From contig CASFNG010000008.1 in NCBI GenBank assembly GCA_949296075.1, positions 62,001 through 126,000 of the forward strand: a stretch of 64,000 nucleotides of DNA. The letters run 5' to 3'. Shown here piece after piece: positions 1 to 9,465 of this stretch. Position 1 is the stretch's first letter. Every line of letters starts with the position of its first letter. Position numbers and translations under genes: made by a program. The notes beneath the pieces were generated by a model. The model was not told where the DNA came from, searched no databases, and saw only the letters and a program-made list of their open reading frames with translations. Source of the DNA: an uncultured Parabacteroides sp. (GTDB lineage Bacteria; Bacteroidota; Bacteroidia; Bacteroidales; Tannerellaceae).

Positions 1-155
1 CTTTCCAGGTTGTGGATCGAGCGGGTAAACCCCGCCTCCTTGTCGTATGTGGCCATACCCCCTCTACGGGTCCCTAAATGCGAATTATAGTCTGTACCAT
101 AGAAAAGGTCCGCGATACAGGCCTTCTTAGAAATAGTTCCGAAAAAACCGCCCAT
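1..155 (-). CDS. PurF-like class II glutamine amidotransferase, N-terminal part only
   Basis: Only the first 51 codons are in the window; the gene continues past position 1. The readable start is MGGFFGTISK, followed by the DYNSHLGTRRGG segment typical of the class II glutamine amidotransferase (Ntn hydrolase) domain of amidophosphoribosyltransferases. In true PurF the residue after the initiator Met (or exposed by propeptide removal) is the nucleophilic Cys. Here residue 2 is Gly and the next Cys is residue 13, so glutaminase activity looks absent. I therefore call it a PurF paralogue rather than PurF. The rest of the protein, including any PRPP-binding motif, cannot be seen. Confidence 0.75.
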   Translation of the reverse strand, partial: MGGFFGTISKKACIADLFYGTDYNSHLGTRRGGMATYDKEAGFTRSIHNLE

Positions 156-250
156 TGTCTTGTAAGTTGTATTTTATGTTTAAGTACGCGAATTTACGAG
201 TTTATTTAGATATGCTCCAAAATTTCGATCGTTTCCCGCCCGAGCGGGAT

Positions 251-286
251 AAAAAAAGAGGCATCCATCTTCCGACAGACACCTCT
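251..286 (-). terminator. Rho-independent terminator after rpmA
   Basis: On the - strand an 8-bp stem (258-265 with 278-285, two G-T wobbles) is followed by a run of seven T (251-257). It lies 30 bp past the rpmA stop and separates the ribosomal genes from the PurF-like gene. Confidence 0.8.
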
Positions 287-315
287 TTCACTATATTCTC
301 AGGATCCACCTTGGC

Positions 316-582
316 TTATGCCTCAGCGACAACCTCTTTCACGGATACGAACGAACGGTTCTCCTTTCCCTTGTGGAAAGTGACAACACCGTTGACCAGC
401 GCGTACAGCGTATGATCCTTGCCTATACCTACGTTAGCGCCCGGATGATGAACCGTACCTCTTTGGCGAACGATGATATTACCAGCCTTGGCGAACTGGC
501 CGCCAAACAGCTTAACACCTAATCTTTTGCTTTGTGATTCACGGCCGTTCTTAGAACTACCCACACCTTTTTTATGTGCCAT
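316..582 (-). CDS. rpmA: 50S ribosomal protein L27
   Basis: An 88-residue L27 of usual bacterial length. It begins [20 protein letters not shown], the conserved glycine- and lysine-rich N-terminal arm that reaches toward the peptidyl transferase centre. Residues around [10 protein letters not shown] and [13 protein letters not shown] are the family core. There is no N-terminal extension of the kind cleaved by Prp protease in Firmicutes. It lies 21 bp downstream of rplU on the same strand, the usual L21-L27 pair, and is closed by a terminator at 251-286. Confidence 0.97.
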   Translation of the reverse strand: MAHKKGVGSSKNGRESQSKRLGVKLFGGQFAKAGNIIVRQRGTVHHPGANVGIGKDHTLYALVNGVVTFHKGKENRSFVSVKEVVAEA

Positions 583-603
583 TTCTTTCTTCTCCTTTAA
601 ACG

Positions 604-921
604 TTAAGCGATAACTTCCTTAATACTTACCTCAGTGAATTGCTGACGGTGACCTCTCATCTTGCGGTATCCTTTTCTTCTCTTCTTGTGGAATACCAAT
701 ACCTTGTCACCCTTTACCAGCGGAGATAATACCTCACATACTACCTTCGCGCCCTCTACTACAGGAGCGCCTACCTTGACCTCACCGTTGTTGTCGACCA
801 ACAACACCTTGTCAAACTCCACAACAGCGCCGCTCTCGGCGTTCTGGATGTGTTGAACGAACAATTTCTTGCCTTGCTCAGCCTTGAATTGCTGTCCGTT
901 AATTTCTACGATTACGTACAT
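604..921 (-). CDS. rplU: 50S ribosomal protein L21
   Basis: A 105-residue L21 starting [19 protein letters not shown], with the C-terminal [16 protein letters not shown] rRNA-binding stretch conserved in this family. Length and both ends match the family. It is the first gene of the rplU-rpmA operon. I did not find a perfect Bacteroidetes promoter upstream; a TATCATTTG near 1038-1046 is one base off the -7 spacing. Confidence 0.97.
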   Translation of the reverse strand: MYVIVEINGQQFKAEQGKKLFVQHIQNAESGAVVEFDKVLLVDNNGEVKVGAPVVEGAKVVCEVLSPLVKGDKVLVFHKKRRKGYRKMRGHRQQFTEVSIKEVIA

Positions 922-1228
922 CTGTCTTAATTGTATTTAAACAGGTTAGGTCCCGGGGGTGGGATCCGTCTCCGGCTCCACTTCTCTACCCTCTGCGGAA
1001 AAATCAAGCGCGAAGATAACGCTTTTGATTTAAAACACAAATGATAAGAGCCAAAAAATCGTTTCTGGAACAGGATATTTATCTCAAGGATATTCATCCC
1101 ATATCCATCTCCATGTTTTCCGGGAAAGTCTCCCTACTCTTTCGGGAAAGATGACCAAGTTTCCCAAGGAAGGCGGTATGCCGATAATTGCCTTTCTTGG
1201 TAAAAAGGAAAGATTCAAGCCCCGATCC
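922..1228. other. Noncoding stretch between rplU and the CRISPR array
   Basis: About 300 bp with no convincing gene. It contains the phased palindromes at 1117-1171 (own entry) and a related TTTCTGGAA near 1064. A 62-codon open frame on the - strand (1094-1282) has no recognisable protein character and overlaps the palindromes and the decayed repeats. Confidence 0.6.
1117..1171. repeat. Three phased TTTCC/GGAAA palindromes
   Basis: Three short palindromes lie at a period of about 22 bp: TTTCCGGGAAA (1117-1127), TTTCGGGAAA (1140-1149) and TTCCCAAGGAA (1161-1171). Their centres are 1122, 1144.5 and 1166, so they face the same side of the helix. A similar series occurs at 45478-45555. The role is unknown: an operator array or a small dispersed repeat family are both possible. 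Confidence 0.55.
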
Positions 1229-1404
1229 GCCCCGGTTTAGTCTCGATTTCATATCTTTGTGAGCAAGTGCCGGCTTCATCAAAAACTTTTGGAGCCAGTG
1301 TCGTGACTTGCTCTCAGATTAGTATTTTAAGGAATCTTTAAGATGGGTACGTCGCCTATTGCGAATCACTTTCAAATTCGTATCTTTGCGCCATCAAAAC
1401 AGTT
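1229..1404 (+). repeat. Decayed CRISPR repeats at the distal end of the array
   Basis: Upstream of the recognisable array are progressively worse copies of the repeat. The copy at 1358-1404 keeps CTTTCAAATT and GTATCTTTG and lies exactly one repeat-plus-spacer (76 bp) before the repeat at 1434. The copy at 1300-1346 begins GTCGTGACTTGCTCTCAGA and is 58 bp earlier. A still weaker one may start at 1229, where about 20 of the first 32 positions agree. The spacing shows these are old array units, not chance matches; the last one is uncertain. Confidence 0.65.
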
Positions 1405-1433
1405 TGGCTTTGCCAAGCATAAGGTTTGGTTAA

Positions 1434-1862
1434 GTTGTGACTTGCTTTCAAATTAGTATCTTTCTCATATAGAGAACAATCCTCGGCGCGATGTACAAGG
1501 CGGGACAGTGTTGTGATTTGCTTTCAAGTTAGTACATTTGTCTTATAGGAAACAGCCGGGCGGATTATGGCATATAATGGGCGTTGGTTGTGATTTGCTT
1601 TCAAGTTAGTACATTTGTCTTATAGGAAACAGCGTTCAGGATCTCGCTTCTCACCGCCTCATGTTGTGATTTGCTTTCAAGTTAGTACATTTGTCTTATA
1701 GGAAACAGCTTTTACATTCATTAACCCTTTTAGCTCTGGTTGTGATTTGCTTTCAAGTTAGTATCTTTGTCTTATAGGAAACAGCACACCGAGCTGCTCG
1801 ACCGGCTCTATCTCCGTTGTGATTTGCTTTCAAGTTAGTATCTTTGTCTTATAGGAAACAGC
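1434..1862 (+). CRISPR. Type II-C CRISPR array, 47-bp repeats, 5 intact plus 1 degenerate repeat
   Basis: Intact repeats are at 1510-1556, 1587-1633, 1663-1709, 1739-1785 and 1816-1862. A degenerate one is at 1434-1480 (its end reads GAACAAT instead of GAAACAGC). The five spacers are 29 or 30 nt: 1481-1509, 1557-1586, 1634-1662, 1710-1738 and 1786-1815. Repeats begin GTTGTGATTTGCTTTCAAG and end TTATAGGAAACAGC. Repeats 1-3 carry TACATTTG in the middle and repeats 4-5 carry TATCTTTG. The part that pairs with the tracrRNA is the 5' half as read on the + strand, so crRNAs are read on +, toward cas2. Each repeat contains TTG-N19-TAnnTTTG, a complete Bacteroidetes promoter. Confidence 0.97.
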
Positions 1863-1934
1863 AGATTAGCTATTACTTTATGACAATCAACAAATTAGAC
1901 AACATATTAGACGAAAGAAAAATTCTGTTTCCAA

Positions 1935-1968
1935 CAATAAATCCCGCCCATTTGGACGGGATTTATTG
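1935..1968. terminator. Bidirectional terminator between the array and cas2
   Basis: A perfect 12-bp stem (CAATAAATCCCG, 1935-1946, with 1957-1968) around a 10-nt loop, 2 bp from the cas2 stop. It can end both the cas operon on the - strand and pre-crRNA transcription on the + strand. Confidence 0.8.
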
Positions 1969-1970
1969 CT

Positions 1971-3231
<1,261 letters not shown>

Positions 3232-3235
<4 letters not shown>

Positions 3236-6200
3236 TGGATTCCCTGTATGTTACCTAAACGATCTACTTGGATAGGACGACATATCTCTTTTATCATCTC
3301 CCCGGTTATAGCTCTCTCCATTTTATTCAATGGAGAATACTCACGTTTATCCAAAATGACATTCGCAGTATAAGCCTGAACAAAGTAACACTCTTTCCTC
3401 GTACAGCTTACCATCTTATAGATACGTGTCTTATCCAAGGGATGGTTTACCTTCCCGGTCGCGCACTCCTCCGTCGAAGGAACATAAACCAAGTCGTTAG
3501 GCGAGAGCACGAATTTAGGCAAATTTCCATGCTCATCCTCAGGAGCGGAGGGCAATCCTCGTTTCTGGCGGTCGATCACCACGTTCAACGGGATCGTGGC
3601 GTAGTTCCGCTTCTTGATGATCTTACCGGTATCCTTGTCTTCTTGCTCCAGCTCGTAAACCGCGAAGAAGAGGTTGGTTCCCTTGGCCGCCTCAACATAT
3701 TTAGACGACTTATTCCCGACCTGCCCAACTGCGAACTTGTCGGCCTTCTCATACACACGAACCTTGTATATAGGCTGATGCCATTTCCCGCCATTTAGCG
3801 CGACAAGATTCTTGTTCATCTCCTCAACACCCTCAGGCGAGAACGCCTCTTCCGCATTGCCTTCCTTCAGTTCCAAGTGGCGGAGCAAGATTTTCCGTAT
3901 GCCCGTATCGGTGACACTTCCACGTATCCTCTTCTCGTCAAAGCTCGCGTCCAACGGTTTACGGACAGCGAAGAAGCGATCTTTCGTATCTTTTGAGAAA
4001 TAATAGACATTGATCTTCTTCGGATTGACATCTTGCCAAATATCCTTGTTATCCTCAAAATATTTCTTGATCCGTTTCTCGTCTAACCCTTGCGCCAACA
4101 GCGCCTTCAGTTTCCTCTTCAGATCCTTTTCCACCACGGCATTCACGTCTTTCAACGCCTCTTTCAAGGAGACGCTCTTGATGTCGCGAAGATTCACCTC
4201 GCCAAAGACAGTCTCTTTATGCATCGGTTTACGGATCGCCCAGCTATCACCCTTTGTCTGCGGTATCATCCTTTTCCTGCCATCCGCATCATAATGCTGA
4301 TAATGGTTGGTTGTCTTATTGATGACACGCAAGTTTTGCTTGAAGCTGACAACGATCTCCCGCAAGACCGCATAAGTATCTTGCGTGAAAGTATCCCACG
4401 GTTTACGGATAAACCAGCGATAATTCCCCTGGTCGTCCGTCCTCCGCTTGTCGCACAACAGGCGTTGCAAATCATAGCGAGCGATCTTCGCGTTCTTGCT
4501 CGCGGACTCATTATTCAAATAGTTCACGATATTACGATCCGCGCAGGCTATGATGATCGCGTCCATCGCATGATGGCGATGATCGATCCGCTTCTTATTG
4601 AATCCCATCTGTGATTCAAAGGGCATGGCCGGTATCCTGTCCCCATTTCCATTTAAGGCCGTGAAACGATCGCTCCCCTCCAATTCATTCAAGCGCAAGA
4701 AGCGTGGAAGAATTATCTTATTCCACACGTCGTTGACGCCCCAATCCTTCTTCAGACGATCGGTCACGCCTCCCGTGCAGACCACCACATTCTTGGATGT
4801 CTCTTCCTGCTCGCCCTCCTCGCGAACGATATTGGATAGCAAAGACTTGACTAACTTACTGATATAACGGCTATCATTCAGCTGACGGGCGATGAAATCC
4901 TCGGGGATCTCATCCATCAGCAGCTTTTTCATCTTGACCTTGTTACGGGCATAATGCGTCTTGACGAACTCCTCGTACTCCTCTTTCTTGAAAACGCGCA
5001 CGCTCTTCCCTCCTGTCAGTTGCATGAGCTCGCCTTGATGCTGGCTGATAAACTCATATCCCAGCATCTTATCTTTCCGCTTGTTCACCTCCGCCTCGCA
5101 AATCACCTTGTTGCTGAACGAGTCATCGAAGTAGCGGGCCTGTGGGATAATATGCTCTATCTCATAAGCCGGCGTGAACAGTTTACCTAACGGAATCATC
5201 TCTCCCGTGTAAGGGGATCGATATTTTTGCTCCAACCACAATTTATAGCGTAACACCTCCGACGTCGTAGGCCGCTTCCTCACGTCGCTCTCGTTGAATT
5301 TCTTGAGGATCCCGGCAATGTCATCCGGAAGCTCGCTAACGCTGTCAAGCACGCCTTCCTCATAAATCCGCAACAGATCCTGCTGGCTGGGCGAGTAAGG
5401 GCGCACGTTCTCGATCCCGAACTCCGGATTCATGAACTCGGTGAGCAACGCCTTCACACGAAGGTTGGCGATCTCGTTCTCCCGCATCCGCTGAGCCATC
5501 TGCTTCCGCTTATCACTGGGATTCTTCATCTCACGCCCTAATTCCACATGTATCTCATCGATATGCCCTACCTGTTTCCAGATGTCGCGTACCGTGCGCA
5601 GCGTCTCCAGGATAATCTGCTCCACGATCGGGTTATGCAACGAATGTTGCTTGAAACCATTCAAATAGGCATCTATATCCGCCGGGGAGTTCCACCGTTG
5701 GATCTCTCTCGCCTCTGAATGACGATCGTACACCACATAGCAAGCCAACCAGACCGGCAACCCCCGGAACGAGGAGAGCGAATCCAAATGAATGGCCTTG
5801 TCTCTTACCCGCTCCCGGATAAGCTCATCATACTCTCCGGTCAGGATCTTCCCGATACGCTGACGGGTCCACTCATCTATATCGGCCTCATTCCAATATT
5901 TCCCCATCCGCATCAGCGGCAACAGTTTCTTGAGCGCCTTGGCGGAATAGGAACCATACTCTTTCTTGAAGGAAGGCGCATCCTGGAACGCCTCCACGAA
6001 GGCATCCCCCAGCCCGTTTTTCTCAGCGAACGAGCGTAACGCCTTCCGCAGCTCCTCCTTGTCTGCTACGGAATACAGGATATGCCACAGCGCCTCCTCC
6101 CTCTCCCGGGTCAAGAAACCGGGATCATCCACTCCCGCTTTCTCCAAGCGTCTCAAGATAAAGGAGCGTGTCTCACCGCAGGGATACTGCCTGTCCTCCA

Positions 6201-7761
6201 CATAATTCCAGCGATAATTCTCTATATTCAATTTTAAGCCAAATGGCTTATATTTCAACAGGTCATCCTGCTTTATCTCCTTTCTCTGGCTCAACCAATC
6301 GAACAACTCCACATAGTCCTCCTCCGTCCGCAAGAACTCGGAGGTGACATCCACGTCGAAACGGAATTTCCCCTCCACAAACTTCTCCCTTTGGTAAATC
6401 CGCAGGTTGGACAGGAATTGCCATAACCGGAATTCCTGGAACAAGGGGTGCGATTTGGCGATACATTTCGCCCCGAACCGCCTCACCTCCCCGGTCTCCC
6501 GATCCGTATGCGTATATTCCTCATAAGGACAATTGGCGATCAACGACTTCTTGCTCTTCAACGGACGCTGGTAAAACAAAATATCATCCACTAAGAGATA
6601 AGCCAGGTCTCGGCCACTTATCAAGCCGCGATGCGCGTCATTTCGGGGATACAACTCGCCAAGGCAAGCCTCATACAAAGCCCGGTCGTGAAACTCCGGA
6701 TGGAACTCTTTTTGTTTCTCCAGAATCTGGCGTAGCTCATCCTTGTAATATTTCCGCTCTATCGTGCGTATCAACCGCCCCCGTATCTTCTGTTGAGGCA
6801 TCCGCGACAAGGTATCATAGATATAGGAACCTACCGTCTTCCCGGAGGTATCCAGATCGTTTTGGGTCTTCGTCTTTATCAATTCCCATTGCTCCTCCCA
6901 AGCCTGCTCGGTCGGGATATTGAACCGGCAACTCAACACGCCCTCCTCATCGTATCTGTCATTTCCCTCCTTATCCACATCGATAGTCACGATAATATCT
7001 TTCCGCTGACCGATCCAATCAGGGATCTCCTTCTTGAATACCTTCCCGCTCAAGCCATTCTCCAAAGTGACCTCCAAAACCTTCAGACCCTTGTAAACCT
7101 GCTCCGTATCCCGGATGCCCACCACGATCTGCCGCTCGAAATACTGGCGGGTCTTGACGGGACGTTGTTCCACCTCTTTCTCATCCCTCAATTGATAATA
7201 CCCCCGCTTCTGGTTGAAATTGAGCAATATCCAAGCCAGCTCCTCCTTTTGGATCTTATGGGTCAAGGCCTTTTTTCGCAGGTAGTAGATCGTCCAGTCA
7301 TAAGGGACCTTCCGGCCTCCCTCCGCGAGATCAGGAAGATTCCGGTAAAAGTCGGCGAGCATTTCCTGAAAAGATGCCTGAAAAATAAAAAAAGGCTGCC
7401 CATCCTTATCCTTGTCCCAAGGCAACTTAGGTTCAGCCCCTTTAACGAATTTCCCGTACCGGTCTATTTGTCGGGCATAATGTTCCGGCAGAAATCCCAA
7501 CAACTCCAATACCCGGTGTAAGCGTTCACGCCTGAGGTTGCTCCGCTCATACAGTCGGCGGATCCTCCGATAGGCCGTCCGGTCGGCCGTTTGCGATTTG
7601 GTGTTTCCTCTATCAAAATTACCCAACATCTCCGCGTCCATAGGGATGATCCTCGTTCCCGCGCATTCAATATGCCCCAATTGCCGCTCATCTTGTGAGG
7701 TCTCGATCACCGCCCAACCGACACTGTTGGTTCCCACATCCAATCCTAAAATTTTTTTCAT
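3232..7761 (-). CDS. cas9: CRISPR-associated endonuclease Cas9, type II-C
   Basis: A 1509-residue RNA-guided DNA endonuclease, among the longer type II-C Cas9 proteins, as is common in Bacteroidetes. RuvC-I is at the N terminus (ILGLDVGTNSVGWA, D8). An arginine-rich bridge helix follows (RRIRRLYERSNLRRERLHR, about 65-85). RuvC-II has E740 in IHVELGRE. The HNH centre is H870 in YEIEHIIPQ, with VNKRKDKM downstream. RuvC-III has H1064 and D1067 in HHAMDA. All catalytic residues are present. The C-terminal 400 residues, which should hold the PAM-interacting region, have no motif I can assign. The cas operon starts here. Upstream on the opposite strand is the tracrRNA, so the two promoters share about 100 bp. 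Confidence 0.98.
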
Positions 7762-7847
7762 GGCATATGCTTTTTATTTAGATTCTTTAATTTCTCAAAG
7801 GTGTGAAATTTTTTCAGAAAAAAGACATAAAACAGAATCTTTTTGCC

Positions 7848-7855
7848 TATATTTG
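7848..7855 (+). promoter_or_regulatory. -7 box of the tracrRNA promoter
   Basis: TATATTTG matches the Bacteroidetes -7 consensus TAnnTTTG and predicts a start near 7862, inside the anti-repeat. I see no good TTG at the -33 distance. Confidence 0.6.
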
Positions 7856-7860
7856 CGATA

Positions 7861-7942
7861 CTAATTTGAAGCAAGTCACAATAAGGATTATTCCGTTGTG
7901 CAAACATTAGGTTCCCTCGTCCTCTAACGGGGGATTTTTTTT
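7861..7942 (+). ncRNA. tracrRNA for the type II-C Cas9
   Basis: The anti-repeat at 7858-7882 is complementary to the first 26 nt of the CRISPR repeat, with one bulged T in the repeat and only G-U wobbles otherwise. It is followed by a short stem (GGATTATTCC around 7885-7894), the GTTGTGCAAAC linker, and a terminator hairpin: a 7-bp stem, 7913-7919 with 7928-7934, then eight T at 7935-7942. The order anti-repeat, nexus-like stem, terminator is that of type II-C tracrRNAs. The gene is divergent from cas9, whose start is 96 bp away. The 5' end is inferred from the -7 box and could differ by a few bases. Confidence 0.88.
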
Positions 7943-8051
7943 GCAAATTCCCTAAAAATTAGCCAGACTCTCACATTTCATGGCTACGGCAATAACGAAC
8001 GTATCACTTTTTATCCATATTCATCTTGTCGACCCCAAGAAATTTGGGAAC
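7943..8051. other. Spacer between the tracrRNA and the rplT terminator
   Basis: About 110 bp. I see no gene or clear signal in it. Confidence 0.5.
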
Positions 8052-8085
8052 AAAAAAAGGATCACCGCTAACGATGATCCTTTTT
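8052..8085 (-). terminator. Terminator of the thrS-infC-rpmI-rplT operon
   Basis: An 11-bp perfect stem (AAAAAGGATCA at 8054-8064 with 8075-8085) around a 10-nt loop, flanked by T/A runs on both sides. It is placed 25 bp after the rplT stop and could work in both directions. Confidence 0.85.
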
Positions 8086-8110
8086 CTTTTCCTATTTATT
8101 GAAATAACTC

Positions 8111-8455
8111 TTACTTCACTTTCGCAACAATAGCCTTGAACGCCTCCGGATGATTAACCGCTAAATCGGCTAATACCTTACGGTTAATCTCAATTCCCGC
8201 AGCATGTAAAGCGCCCATCAAACGGGAATAAGACATCCCCTCCAAACGAGCGGCAGCGTTGATACGTTGAATCCACAAAGCACGGAAATTTCTTTTCTTG
8301 TTACGACGGTCACGGAAAGCATAGGTCAAACCTTTCTCCCAAGTATTCTTGGCGACGGTCCAAACGTTCTTACGCGCACCATAATAACCACGGGTTAATT
8401 TCAGAATCCGTTTTCTTTTTGCTCTTGAAGCAACATGATTTACTGATCTAGGCAT
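8111..8455 (-). CDS. rplT: 50S ribosomal protein L20
   Basis: A 114-residue L20 of normal length that starts [19 protein letters not shown] and contains [16 protein letters not shown] and [14 protein letters not shown], all conserved. L20 organises early 50S assembly and in many bacteria represses its own operon by binding mRNA upstream of rpmI. The 100-bp rpmI-rplT gap here is longer than the usual tight spacing, but I cannot show an L20 site in it. It is the last gene of the infC-rpmI-rplT group. Confidence 0.97.
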   Translation of the reverse strand: MPRSVNHVASRAKRKRILKLTRGYYGARKNVWTVAKNTWEKGLTYAFRDRRNKKRNFRALWIQRINAAARLEGMSYSRLMGALHAAGIEINRKVLADLAVNHPEAFKAIVAKVK

Positions 8456-8555
8456 AATTCTAATTTGTTTTGAATGTTAGCGTCATTTCTAAGAATGAAC
8501 TTGATTGCTAAATACATTCGGTTAATAAAAATCGTTATACTAAACTCGCTTTAAA

Positions 8556-8753
8556 TTACTTCAAGCAAAGAAGTCTCTTTACATTGTTTACATCAACATT
8601 AGCGACCAAGCCCATGTGAGTAAGATTTCTTTTTTGCTTTTTCGTTTTCTTCGTCAGAATGTGACTCTTAAAAGCGTGTTTTCTCTTGATTTTTCCTGAT
8701 CCGGTAAGGGCGAACCTCTTTTTGGCACCGGAATTAGTCTTCATCTTAGGCAT
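8556..8753 (-). CDS. rpmI: 50S ribosomal protein L35
   Basis: A 65-residue basic protein starting [20 protein letters not shown], the L35 signature, with [12 protein letters not shown] in the middle. It lies between infC and rplT in the conserved order. The 64-bp gap from infC and the 100-bp gap to rplT contain no promoter I can support. Confidence 0.97.
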   Translation of the reverse strand: MPKMKTNSGAKKRFALTGSGKIKRKHAFKSHILTKKTKKQKRNLTHMGLVANVDVNNVKRLLCLK

Positions 8754-8817
8754 CTTACAATTATATTTAAATATTAAACTTAGCTATCCCCCATCCTAAA
8801 GAGGATAGAATCTTTTG

Positions 8818-9432
8818 TTATTCTGTGACTTTATTCTCTTCTTCTTTCTTCAACTTAGGAGGAACTGTCGCCTTCTTTGCATCCTTTGTGGCTGAAGAAG
8901 CATTTCCTCCGGTCTTCTTCGGGGTCAACATAATGATCATACGCTTACCCTCCAATACCGGTAACTGCTCCACCCGTCCATAATCTTCCAAGTCATTAGC
9001 GAAACGAAGTAACAAAACCTCTCCCTGCTCCTTGAATAGGATAGAACGTCCTTTAAAGAACACATAAGCCTTCACTTTAGAACCTTCCTCCAAGAAGCCT
9101 TTTGCGTGCTTCAACTTGAAATTATAGTCATGGTCATCCGTCTGTGGACCAAAACGAATCTCTTTCACGACGACTTTAACAGATTTCGCCTTTTGCTCTT
9201 TCTGGCGTTTTTTCTGTTGATAGAGGAATTTCTGGTAATCGATTACTCTACAAACGGGGGGCGCAGCATTGGGTGATATTTCCACCAAGTCCATCCCTTG
9301 CTCTTCCGCTATGCTCAATGCCTTAGCGATAGGATATACCCCAGTTTCCACATTATCACCTACTAATCGAACTTCACGAACGCGGATTCGTTCGTTGATT
9401 CTATACTGGTCTTTCAGATTGTCATTCTTCAT
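8818..9432 (-). CDS. infC: Translation initiation factor IF-3
   Basis: A 204-residue IF-3 that binds the 30S subunit and proofreads start-codon and initiator tRNA pairing. The N domain begins [16 protein letters not shown] and holds [20 protein letters not shown]. The linker is [12 protein letters not shown], and the C domain runs from [22 protein letters not shown] to about residue 172. About 30 residues rich in K, E and T extend past the usual end, a common feature in Bacteroidetes. The start here is ATG, not the rare AUU that autoregulates infC in Escherichia coli. It lies 33 bp downstream of thrS. Confidence 0.96.
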   Translation of the reverse strand: MKNDNLKDQYRINERIRVREVRLVGDNVETGVYPIAKALSIAEEQGMDLVEISPNAAPPVCRVIDYQKFLYQQKKRQKEQKAKSVKVVVKEIRFGPQTDDHDYNFKLKHAKGFLEEGSKVKAYVFFKGRSILFKEQGEVLLLRFANDLEDYGRVEQLPVLEGKRMIIMLTPKKTGGNASSATKDAKKATVPPKLKKEEENKVTE

Positions 9433-9465
9433 TCAAAAAGATTTATTCTCCTCGTTATTAATAGT

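Noticed and set aside
1094..1282. A 62-codon open frame on the - strand between rplU and the array
   Set aside because: It has no family resemblance, covers the phased palindromes and decayed repeats, and its end runs into the degenerate CRISPR units.
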